Source of the DNA: Siphonodentalium dalli | Taxonomy: Eukaryota; Mollusca; Scaphopoda; Gadilida; Siphonodentaliidae | Assembly: GCA_032622095.1 (NCBI GenBank) | Contig: CP136063.1 | Coordinates: 77,727,980 to 77,791,979, forward strand | Direction of reading: 5' to 3' | Length of the DNA stretch: 64,000 nt | Shown: in pieces, positions 13,826 to 24,560 of the stretch | Numbering within the stretch: the first letter of the stretch is position 1 | Layout of the letters: every line of letters begins with the position of its first letter | The notes under the pieces: model-generated | What the model saw: the letters and a program-made list of their open reading frames with translations, nothing else | The model's database searches: none | What the model was told of the DNA's origin: nothing | Made by a program: the position numbers and the translations under genes

Positions 13826-16800
13826 CTCTGTAAGATTCTGTAACGCTTGTATCGCTCTGTATCAAGGGTTACTACTGGGACGCAGATAATCACTAGAAAT
13901 AAAAACGATTTTTTAACTGCTGTAACTCTTGTATCGCTCTGTATCAAGGGTTACTACTGGGACGCAGATAACAATGAGAAATAAAAACGATTTTTTAACT
14001 GCTGTAACGCTTGTATCGCTCTGAATCAAGGGTTACTACTGGGACGCAGATAACGATGAGAAATAAAAACGATTTTTTAACTGCTGTAACGCTTGTATCG
14101 CTCTGTATCAAGGGTTACTACTGGGACGGAGATAATCACTGGAAATAAAAACGATTTTTTAACTGCTGTAACGCTTGTATCGCTCTGTATCAAGGGTTAC
14201 TACTGGGACGCAGATAACGATGAGAAATAAAAACGATTTTTTAACTGCTGTAACGCTTGTATCGCTCTGTATCAAGGGTTACTACTGGGACGGAGATAAC
14301 GACGAGAAATAAAAACGATTTTTTAACTGCTGTAACGCTTGTATCGCTCTGTATCAAGGGTTACTACTGGGACGCAGATAACGATGAGAAATAAAATCAA
14401 CTCTGTAAGATTCTGTAACGCTTGTATCGCTCTGTATCAAGGGTTACTACTGGGACGCAGATAACGATGAGAAATAAAATCAACTCTGTAAGATTCTGTA
14501 ACGCTTGTATCGCTCTGTATCAAGGGTTACTACTGGGAAGCAGATAACGATGAGAAATAAAAACGATTTTTTAACTGATGTAACGCTTGTGTCGCTCTGT
14601 ATCAAGGGTTACTACTTGGACGCAGATAACGATGAGAAATAAAAACGATTTTAACTGCTGTAGCGCTTGTATCGCTCTGTATCAAGGGTTACTACTGGGA
14701 CGGAGATAATCACTGGAAATAAAAACGATTTTTTAACTGCTGTAACGCTTGTATCGCTCTGTATCAAGGGTTACTACTGGGACGCAGATAACGATGAGAA
14801 ATACAAACGATTTTTTAACTGCTGTAACGCTTGTATCGCTCTGTATCAAGGGTTACTACTGGGACGGAGATAACGACGAGAAATAAAAACGATTTTTTAA
14901 CTGCTGTAACGCTTGTATCGCTCTGTATCAAGGGTTACTACTGGGACGGAGATAATCACTGGAAATAAAAACGATTTTTTAACTGCTGTAACGCTTGTAT
15001 CGCTCTGTATCAAGGGTTACTACTGGGACGGAGATAATCACTGATAATAAAAACGATTCCTTAAACTTCTGTAACGCTTGTATCGCTCTGTATCAAGGGT
15101 TACTACTGGGACGCAGATAATCACTAGAAATAAAAACGATTTTTTAACTGCTGTAACGCTTGTATCGCTCTGTATCAAGGGTTACTACTGGGACGGAGAT
15201 AATCACTGGAAATAAAAACGATTTTTTAACTGCTGTAACGCTTGTATCGCTCTGTATCAAGGGTTACTACTGGGACGCAGATAACGATGAGAAATAAAAA
15301 CGATTTTTTAACTGCTGTAACGCTTGTATCGCTCTGTATCAAGGGTTACTACTGGGACGGAGATAACGACGAGAAATAAAAACGATTTTTTAACTGCTGT
15401 AACGCTTGTATCGCTCTGTATCAAGGGTTACTACTGGGACGCAGATAACGATGAGAAATAAAATCAACTCTGTAAGATTCTGTAACGCTTGTATCGCTCT
15501 GTATCAAGGGTTACTACTGGGACGCAGATAACGATGAGAAATAAAATCAACTCTGTAAGATTCTGTAACGCTTGTATCGCTCTGTATCAAGGGTTACTAC
15601 TGGGAAGCAGATAACGATGAGAAATAAAAACGATTTTTTAACTGATGTAACGCTTGTGTCGCTCTGTATCAAGGGTTACTACTGGGACGCAGATAACGAT
15701 GAGAAATAAAAACGATTTTAACTGCTGTAACGCTTGTATCGCTCTGTATCAAGGGTTACTACTGGGACGGAGATAATCACTGGAAATAAAAACGATTTTT
15801 TAACTGCTGTAACGCTTGTATCGCTCTGTATCAAGGGTTACTACTGGGACGCAGATAACGATGAGAAATACAAACGATTTTTTAACTGCTGTAACGCTTG
15901 TATCGCTCTGTATCAAGGGTTACTACTGGGACGGAGATAACGACGAGAAATAAAAACGATTTTTTAACTGCTGTAACGCTTGTATCGCTCTGTATCAAGG
16001 GTTACTACTGGGACGGAGATAATCACTGGAAATAAAAACGATTTTGTAACTGCTGTAACGCTTGTATCGCTCTGTATCAAGGGTTACTACTGGGACGGAG
16101 ATAATCACTGGAAATAAAAACGATTCCTTAAACTTCTGTAACGCTTGTATCGCTCTGTATCAAGGGTTACTACTGGGACGCAGATAATCACTAGAAATAA
16201 AAACGATTTTTTAACTGCTGTAACGCTTGTATCGCTCTGTATCAAGGGTTACTACTGGGACGCAGATAACGATGAGAAATAAAAATGATTTTTTAACTGC
16301 TGTAACGCTTGTATCGCTCTGTATCAAGGGTTACTACTGGGACGCAGATAATCACTAGAAATAAAAACGATTTTTTAACTGCTGTAACGCTTGTATCGCT
16401 CTGTATCAAGGGTTACTACTGGGACGGAGATAATCATTGGAAATAAAAACGATTTTTTAACTGCTGTAACGCTTGTATCGCTCTGTATCAAGGGTTACTA
16501 CTGGGACGCAGATAACGTTGAGAAATAAAACTGATTTTTTAACTGCTGTAACGCTTGTATCGCTCTGTATCAAGGGTTACTACTGGGACGCAGATAACGA
16601 TGAGAAATAAAAATGATTTTTTAACTGCTGTAACGCTTGTATCGCTCTGTATCAAGGGTTACTACTGGGACGCAGATAACGATGAGAAATAAAAACGATT
16701 TTTTAACTGCTGTAACGCTTGTATCGCTCTGTATCAAGGGTTACTACTGGGACGCAGATAACGATGAGAAATAAAATCAACTGTGTAAGATTCTGTAACG

Positions 16801-17585
16801 CTTGTATCGCTCTGTGTCAAGGATTACTACTGGGACGCAGATAATCACTAGAAATAAAAACGATTTTTTAACTGCTGTAACGCTTGTATCGCTCTGTATC
16901 AAGGGTTACTACTGGGACGCAGATAATCACTAAAAATAAAAACGATTTTTTAACTGCTGTAACGCTTGTATCGAGTAGTATCAAGGGTTACTACTGGGAC
17001 GCAGATAACGACGAGAAATAAAAACGATTTTTTAACTGCTGTAACGCTTGTATCGCTCTGTATCAAGGGTTACTACTGGGACGCAGATAATCACTAGAAA
17101 TAAAAACGATTTTTTAACTGCTGTAACGCTTGTATCGCTCTGTATCAAGGGTTACTACTGGGACGCAGATAACGATGAGAAATAATAACGATTTTTTAAC
17201 TGCTGTAACGCTTGTATCACTCTGTATCAAGGGTTACTACTGGGACGCAGATAATCACTAGAAATAAAAATCAACTCTGTAAGATTCTGTAACGCTTGTA
17301 TCGCTCTGTATCAAGGGTTACTACTGGGACGCAGATAATCACTAGAAATAAAATCAACTCTGTAAGATTCTGTAACGCTTGTATCGCTCTGTATCAAGGG
17401 TTACTACTGGGACGCAGATAATCACTAGAAATAAAATCAACTCTGTAAGATTCTGTAACGCTTGTATCGCTCTGTATCAAGGGTTACTACTGAGACGCAG
17501 ATAACGATGAGAAATAAAAACATATTTTGTCAGCTTCTGTAACGCTTGTCCCGCTCTGTATCAAGGCTTTCTACATGGGACAAAA
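13826..17585. repeat. 82-bp satellite, main array (~45 copies)
   Basis: The landmark TAACGCTTGTATCGC recurs every 82 bp (for example 14169 and 14251). Two alternating linkers follow GATAA: TCACTGGAAATAAAAACG or CGATGAGAAATAAAAACG, and some monomers replace ACGATTTTTTAACTGCTG with TCAACTCTGTAAGATTCTG. Homogeneity is very high in the centre. The last monomer (17536-17585) is diverged. Two identical 68-codon frames inside are translations of the repeat and not genes. Confidence 0.97.
14087..16257. repeat. Tandem 1,067-bp higher-order repeat (13 monomers)
   Basis: 14087-15190 and 15154-16257 are the same ordered series of 13 variant monomers, offset by 1,067 bp. Private variants coincide: GGGAAGCAGATAAC, AACTGATGTAACGCTTGTGTC, AATACAAACGATT, ATTCCTTAAACTTCTG. 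Only a few substitutions separate them (for example TACTTGGACG versus TACTGGGACG), so the duplication is recent. Confidence 0.9.
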
Positions 17586-18518
17586 ACACACCCCCTTAAC
17601 TTTTTGCTCACGTTTCTTGCCATATCTAATTGTTTCTGTGTGTCTCACCCCCCCCCCAACTTTGGTAAAAAATGTCAACAGTTGCCAAAACATTAGATGG
17701 AAATTTCACACAGGAATTTCCCCAAGATGGACACAGACACTCTCCCACCCCAACAGAGACCCCCCAGACAGCACATCCCTGCCTAACTGTCACAACAGAC
17801 CCCATCCTAATGAATTGTAGAAGGTGGTGTCTTTACTGAAAATAACTGTTCATGCCATTAAATAATTTAAATGATTAATTTTGGGACGTTGTTAGTCTGT
17901 CACTTGTGCTCAAGTGCAAACCATTTGTGCTTAAATGCAAATCAGTTATGCTTCAGCGCAAATAAATTTTTTCTCAAGCGCAAATAGATCATATTACTCT
18001 TAAAGCGCAAATGATTTTGCGTTTAAAACTTCCATTAAGGCTTTAGCGCAAATTAAAAAATTCATGATTCCCCCGGCTGATCACCCTGGATTAATATTAA
18101 ATGGCACAGGCCTGAATAGCCTACATCATTAAAGTCTATATAGGCCCACCATAAAGCAAAGATAAATAATAATATGTGAAAAAGGCCTCTCATATCTGTG
18201 ACATTGTTATTTTCATTTTAAAAAATCTGGACCCCTGTGATTTCGTGGCAAAGTGCCCGGCTAAAAGTGTAATACTGGCAAAAGGCCTAGTGCCTAGTAT
18301 AGTGGTTGGGGGTCTCAAAAAGCAATGAACATATACATGTTGGAGGCTAAATTCACATTTAATAAGGAATTGCGCTTAAGCAATTGATTGCGCTTAAGCA
18401 GGGTGGAGTCTGCAATTTTTTCTGAACACTAGGCGGGGGTTTGTTGGTGGTTCAGCAGCCCGGCTTACACATTTTTTCCTGGCAGGGCCCTGTATATTTT
18501 TTTCCTACAGTCATTTTT
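17586..18518. other. Spacer with short GCGCAAAT repeats
   Basis: No gene supported. 17908-18055 carries about six irregular copies of a unit like TGCTTAAGCGCAAAT spaced roughly 22-35 bp. At 18368-18401 two copies of the reverse complement, TTGCGCTTAAGCA, lie close together. A C-run and a low-complexity stretch occur at 17640-17660. Confidence 0.55.
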
Positions 18519-20395
18519 AGCTGAACTTTACTTTGTAAAGTTTGAGCTATTGCCATGGCTTTGTCGTCCGTCGTCCGTGTGTGCGTGATTTGTCAACAAT
18601 ACAGGCTACAGGTCGTACCTTTGTTCAGATCATTATGAAATTTGTCATAGCTGTTGACATCAACATTTAGACTGGAATGATTCATTTTGGTGTCATTCGG
18701 AAAAAAAAACATGGCCACTAGCAGCCATCTTGGATTTCAAAGTTCAATCCATTAGCACAGGCTACAGGCCGTACTGTTTGTCTAATCATCATGAAATTTG
18801 TCATGGATGTTAATATTGACATGTAAATGGGAACGAGTAATTTTGGGGTTATTTGGCACAAAAATATGGCCGCCAGCAGCCATCTTGGATTTTACTCTTT
18901 GTATGACTAAATTCTTTAGCACGGGCTACATGTCGTACTTTTAGTCTGATCATCTTAAAATTTGTCATGAATGTTAATAATGACATGTAGATGGGAACGA
19001 GTCATTTTGGGGTCATTCGGCCAAAACACATGGCCGCCAGCAGCCATCTTGGATTTTACTCTTTTTATTACCAAATCCTTTACCACGGGCTACAGGTCGT
19101 ACCTTTAGTCTGATCATCATAAAATTTGTCATGGCTGTTGAAATTGGAATGTTGATGGGAACGAGTAATTATGGGATGATTCGGACAAAAAACATGGCCG
19201 CCAGTGGCCATCTTGGATTTCAAAATTCAATCCATTAGCACGGGCTACATATCGTACTGTTCATCTGATCATCATGAAATTTGTCGTGGATGTTAATATT
19301 GACATGTAGATGGGAACTAGTAACTTTGGGGTCATTCGACCCAAAAACATGGCCGCCAGCAGCCATCTTGGGTTTTACTTTTTGTATGACTAAATTCTTT
19401 AGCACGGGCTACAGGTCGTACTTTTAGTCTGATCATCATAACATTTGTTATGGATGTTAATAATGGCATGTAGATGGGAACGTGTCATTTTGGGGTCATT
19501 TAGACAAAAAACATGGCCGCCAGTGGCCATCTTTGATTTCAAAATTCAATCTATTAGCACCGGCTCCAGGCTCCAGGTCGTACTGTTCGCCTGATCATCA
19601 TGAAATTTGTCATGGATGTTATTATTCACAAGTAGATGGGAATGAGTAATTTTGGGGTCATTTGGCCCAAAAACATGGTCGCCAGTAGCCATCTTGGATT
19701 TTACTCTGTGTATGACTAAATCCTTTAGCATAGGCTACAGATCGTACTTTTAGTCTGATCATTATAAAATGTGTCATGGATGTTAACAAAGACATGTAGA
19801 TGGGAAAGAGTCATTTTGGGGTCATTCGGTTGAAAAACATGGCCGCCAGCAACCATCTTGGATTTTACTCTTTGTATGACTAAATCCTTTAGCACAGGTT
19901 ACAGGTCGTACCTTTATTCTGATCATCATGGAATTTTTCATGGCTGTTTAAATTGGAATGTAGATGGGAATGAGTCATTATGGGGTCATTCGGACAAAAA
20001 ACATGGCCGCCAGCGGCCATCTTTGATTTCAAAATTCAATGCTTTAGCAATGGCTACTAGTGCAGGTCAGACTTTTAGTCTGATCATCATAATATTTGTT
20101 ATGATGTTAACATGACATGTATATGGGAACGAGTCATTTTGGGGTCATTTGGCCAAAAAACAGCCGCCAGGAGCTATCCTGGATTTTACTCTTTGTATGA
20201 CTAAATCCTTTAAATGCTTAAGCAATGGCTACTAGTACAGGTCGTACCTTTAGTCTGATCATCATAAACTTTGTCATGAATGTTAATAATGACATATAGA
20301 TAAGTGAACGAGTCATCTTGGGGTCATTCGGCCAAAAAACATGGCCACCAGCAGCCATCTTGTATTTTACTGTAATGGGACAAAAGGTTTTAAGA
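18519..20395 (+). mobile_element. Pearl-like element, copy 1, with ~163-bp core repeats
   Basis: Begins with AGCTGAACTTTACTTTGTAA, GTTTGAGCTATTGCCATGG and a GTCGTCCGTCGTCCG run. About eleven tandem core repeats follow. ATGGCCGCCAGCAGCCATCT lies at 18865, 19030, 19193, 19349, 19513, 19675, 19839 and 20003, giving steps of 156-165 bp. Each module continues TTGGATTTTACTCTTTGTAT, GGCTACAGGTCGTAC, TCTGATCATCAT, AATTTGTCATGGATGTTAA and CATTTTGGGGTCATTCGG. Pearl elements of bivalves are known to carry ~160-bp core repeats; assignment to that family is by analogy. The reading frames inside are not genes. Confidence 0.75.
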
Positions 20396-20484
20396 CTGCT
20401 TCCAGTATGTAATATTAATAGGTATGCACTTAACTCTTGTAGGTATGCACATGCAACAAGACCTACCTCTCTAAATCTCAGTTC

Positions 20485-20850
20485 TGTCAACCCTTTCATG
20501 GCGGGATCTGCGCTGGTGCAACATTAATGACCCTTTGCCAATGCATTCTATTATATATGCGAGTCGATTATAGGTCGCCTTGCATATATAAGAGAATCCA
20601 TTGGCTTAAAATTTTATCATTTTTTTATCCATTTTTCTTTCATTCTTTAACAATTTTTATCATTTTTTCTTACATTCTTTAACAAGTTTATATTCTTTAT
20701 AGTTTTTTCTTACATTCTTTCTTAATTTTTATCATTTTTTCTTACATTTAAAAAAAATATTATATAAAATTTGTTAGGCCAATGCATTCTCTTATATACG
20801 CGAGTCGACCATAGATGCATTGGCACAGGGTTTTCGCAAACATCGGTCAA
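20485..20850. repeat. Interspersed repeat G, copy 1
   Basis: Flanks match a second copy at 44150-44330: AACCCTTTCAT, GG(G/T)TCTG, TGCATTCT(A/C)TTATATA and CATTGGCACAGGGTTTT. The centre of this copy is expanded by a T-rich minisatellite (TTTTATCATTTTTTCTTACA repeated about four times, 20605-20750), which the second copy lacks. Confidence 0.6.
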
Positions 20851-20879
20851 ATCAAATGCAAAAGTTATAATTGATTGCA

Positions 20880-21790
20880 TTTTTAGCTCAACTTGACAAA
20901 GTGTGCATGCATCCGTCCATCAATAATTTTCTTTAGCACATCCTACTAGTCACATCTCTAATCCGATCATTATCAAACTTCATATGGATCTTCGGGAGGA
21001 CCACTAGATGGGAGCCATCATTTTTTTTCCAAAATTCGTTAACAAAATACAATGATCACCTTTTGATGGGAGCTATTGAATTTGAATGATTTTCGATGAA
21101 AAACATGGCTGCCGGCAGCCATCTTGGATTTTACTCTTCGCATGACTAAATACTTTGGCACACCATACAGACCACGTCCCTTTTGATGGTAGCTATCAAA
21201 TTTGAACGATTTTCGATGAAAAACATGGCCACCAGTGGCCATCTTGGATTTTGCTCTCTGCATGACTAAATCCTTCCCCATACCCTACATACATACTACG
21301 TATGGATCTTTGGAGTGACCACTAGATGGGAGCCGTCAAATTTATCAAAATTTCGTTAAAAAAACATGGACGCCAGTGACCATCATGAATTTCACATTTG
21401 AATTATCAGAACACCATGCACCCAACATTTATTGGTGAAATGTTTTAAAAATTTAGTGTCATGTTCATGATCACTTATAGATGGGAGCTATCAAATGGTA
21501 TTCAATAAAAAAAATAGCTGGCAGCAGCCATCTTGGATTTACTGTTTGCATCACTAAATACTTTGGCATGCCATACTGCCAACATTGTTCATCCAATTGA
21601 TCCCAAACTTCATACGGGTCTTCGGCTTGACCTCTGGTATTACTTAAACATTTAAACAGTCTGCATTCCTTATTGCTCCATTTACTGTAATGTACTATCA
21701 TGACAATATCCCCTCTCCAAGTTGAGCTGCAGTGTCATTGACACTTTCATTTGTCATGTAGGTGGAATATCCAAGCCTAGACATTTGAAA
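20880..21790 (+). mobile_element. Pearl-like element, copy 2, with 3' hairpin
   Basis: Starts TTTTTAGCTCAACTTGACAA, contains diverged core modules (ATGGCTGCCGGCAGCCATCT at 21105, ATGGCCACCAGTGGCCATCT at 21225) and ends with GTTGAGCTGCAGTGTCATTG. The tail carries the perfect stem AGTGTC-ATT-GACACT at 21731-21745. The same tail closes copies 3 and 4 and a solo tail at 47815. Confidence 0.65.
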
Positions 21791-22090
21791 GAAAAGAAAA
21801 AAACTGAATTAAAAAAAAACATTTTTCTGGTCAATGAACAGACAATCAAATTCGTGAAAACAATAATTTTGTCACTTTTTTTTTTTAAATTGAAAAAAAA
21901 ATTAATATATATATTTTTTTAATCTCAAAAAACATTTTTCTGGCCATTTCAGAACCAAACGATATCAAATGAGTGAAATAATTTTTTAGTCGTACATGGG
22001 GGGGAATATATCCAGGGTGGGGGGAGATATCCTAGGATATCTTCCCCCCGGGGGGGATATCCAGGGGGGAGATATCCTGTTACACAGGTA
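21791..22090. other. AT-rich low complexity and a G/C palindrome
   Basis: 21780-21940 is a simple A/T-rich stretch. 22019-22049 is a near-perfect 31-bp inverted repeat (GGGGGGAGATATCC then TAGGATATCTTCCCCCC), followed by GGGGGGGATATCC and GGGGGGAGATATCC repeats. No gene. Confidence 0.7.
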
Positions 22091-22340
22091 TTGTAATTTA
22101 TTTGTCGAAAAAGTATGGCCAGCAGCAGCCTTCTTGTATTTTACTCTTTGCATGACTTAATCCTTCGGCACACCTGCAGGTCACATCTCTTATCAGATCA
22201 TCATCAACTTTCATGTGGATCTTCGTGTGACCTCTAGATGTGAGCCTACATTTTTCCCGAAAAATTTTTTAAAACATGGCCACCAGAGCATCAATCTTTA
22301 ATTTCAAATTTTAATCTATTGGCACACCACGCAGCCCGCA
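22091..22340 (+). mobile_element. Pearl-like core fragment
   Basis: Partial copy of the core module: GTATGGCCAGCAGCAGCC, TTGTATTTTACTCTTTGCAT, then TCAACTTTCATGTGGATCTTC. It lacks both element ends and is strongly diverged. 22341-22945 beyond it holds nothing I can name. Confidence 0.5.
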
Positions 22341-22949
22341 TTTATTTGAGCATAGTTTTGAAAATTTACAGGCATCTTACAAGTAAAATGACATGTTTTC
22401 TATGGAATAAACTGATTTGATTAGACGATCATATTTATTGGTGGGTTTAGATGAGTTATAAATCAATACTTAAAAGTCCATCATAAGAAACTTGAGGGAG
22501 CATTCTCTAATGTAAAACAGCATCTTGCCTACCAATATAACTAGCTGGTTTACCGTTTATGTATGAGCAAAGTTGAACTAATTGCTCACAAGAAAATATA
22601 TTGACTTTTCAGATTATTTTTCTTCCAAATGAAAACTTTAGTTTTAGATAATTGATTATTTTATGGATTATACTCACATGAAAATATAATAGGCAGGTTT
22701 GAATATGGGTGCAATATTTACCAGAGTTATGGTCCTTATCAACGTTTAATGTGCTAATTATCTTGTTTCTGAATGAGAACTTTTGTTTTGTTTTTGTAAG
22801 TGGGTTATTTACATTATAACACTGATAGAGTCCAATCTTTTCTAATCAGAGATATGCCCATTTTATACTTAGAATTTACTGATTATTCTTCTCCCTATTA
22901 CATTATTATGCGTTAACAACATAACCAATTGGAAGCAAAGATTTATTCA

Positions 22950-23975
22950 ATTGTTATGTGTACCCATACCATGTATGGTACACATAATGCCGACGTCCGG
23001 ATCAACCATTCGTCGTTCGTCCGTCTGTCTGTCTGTCTGTCCGGCCGTCTGTTGAGCCGTCTGTCCGTAGACACTTGCTATCCGATTCATTTACTCAAAT
23101 ATTTTTTATCGAATCGTGTTCAAATTTTATGTGCATGTTTATGATGACAAACTTCTCACCTGTATAGTTTTTGGTATCAATCGGTTTAGAAATTATTGAC
23201 ACTTTGCATCCGCACATACATGTAGGCATGAGCTATCCGATGCTCTAACCAAAGTATTTTTTGTCCGATTGTTTTCATATTTGATATGTAGGTTTATAAT
23301 GACACACCCCTCACCTGTATAGTTTTTGGTATCGACTAGTTGATCAGTTTAGAAAATAATTAATTCTTCACACACATGCTATCCAATGTAATAAGTTGAA
23401 CATATTTCTTCTGATCTGCCTCATTTCTTACCTAGGTTTTCCTTAGCATGGTCTTCATCTGTATGGTTTTTGGTATTAATTAATTAACCCTTTTCACTCT
23501 TATGTTTACTTAGAACTCACGCAAGCTGCTATGACTCAAAACATTTTTCATCTGATCTACACCAAAATACAGATCAAGTTCAAATTTGGGTTTGATCCGA
23601 TATATTTTAACAGAGTTGTGGCCCTTTATAATTCAAGTAACTGATAATGTAGTTACATGTAATAGACTGGGAATATTAAGACAAAGTCATTCCCACAGAG
23701 CAGTCAGTTAGCTATGGATCAGTACAGTGTATTGACATTGTCAGATAGCAGCTGGTGTTTACAGACTCTCATACAGTTATCTCATAATTATGCATTAAAG
23801 TATGATACATGTATATCCAATCATTATCAATCATATTTTACTAAATGTTTTAACTTTTTATCTTTAATTGTTATGCATGGTTCTTCTGCCTGACTATGGA
23901 TTGAGCTTAATTAGCTTTATCACTCTGTAAGACTATATTTATAGACTATGAATTGAGCTTAATTAGCTTTATCAC
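22950..23975 (+). mobile_element. Dispersed element family B, copy 1
   Basis: Opens with the hairpin TGTACCCATACCATGTATGG then TACACATAATGCCGACGTCC and a GTCTGTCTGTCTGTCCG run. The internal module CTCACCTGTATAGTTTTTGG occurs at 23154 and 23310 (156 bp apart). It includes AGATCAAGTTCAAATTTGGG and GAGTTGTGGCCCTTTATAAT, shared with 45122-45846, and ends with TTGAGCTTAATTAGCTTTAT twice (23909 and 23951). No open frame of note; probably non-autonomous. Confidence 0.65.
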
Positions 23976-24299
23976 TCTATAAACATTTAAATAAAATAAA
24001 ACATGAAAAGCCATTAGAATATGTCAAAACATAAATTTTAAGTCTACCTGCCAAGCATATTTTTTTCTGACTTCTAACCCTAAACCACATACTGGTATTT
24101 AAATTTGGTCATATGGGACAGCAGGGGCAAAATTAGGACTAACTGTTAAGGAGAAAAATTAGTTGTTTGATCCATATACCTGAATGAATATATCCCATCT
24201 ACTGAGAGAATCTCTCCCCAGCAACCTTATATTTTTCAGAACTTTAGCAGCAATTTAATCAAAACTATTAAGATTTCAAACCTGTTGACATTCAGAACA

Positions 24300-24560
24300 A
24301 ATTTCTCAAAATTTGATTTAATTCCTTGCTCAATCTAACAAAACAAAAACAAAATAAAATAATTAAATAAATAACAAACAAAAATAATAAACAATTTTTT
24401 TTTAAATAATAAACAAAACAAAAAACATTTTAAATAACAAAATTAAAAAACTAACACTATTATAACTCCGCCAAGGGTACCCCGAGTCAGCACACCAAAT
24501 TTGGTTTAAATCGGTCCAAAATATTGTCGTGTACTGGTGAATTTGTTTGGAGCCATATTC
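24300..24560 (+). mobile_element. Family F tail fragment
   Basis: TTGATTTAATTCCTTGCTCAA, an A-rich tract (24340-24450), then GGGTACC...AGTCAGCACACCAAATTTGG. The same order (TTGCTCAATTTAA, AT-rich tract, GGTACCTCTAGTC, AAATTTGGTTGAAATC) ends the family F copy at 39300. The body of the element is absent. Confidence 0.5.

Noticed and set aside
14667-14873. 68-codon frame, identical to 15734-15940
   Set aside because: It is a by-product of the 82-bp satellite; identity reflects the 1,067-bp duplication and not a gene family.
1-20395. Common origin of the 162-bp satellite and the 163-bp pearl-like core
   Set aside because: They share only short strings (ATGACTAA, GCACGGGCT, TTGGGGT) that do not align in consistent register; equal length alone is not homology.
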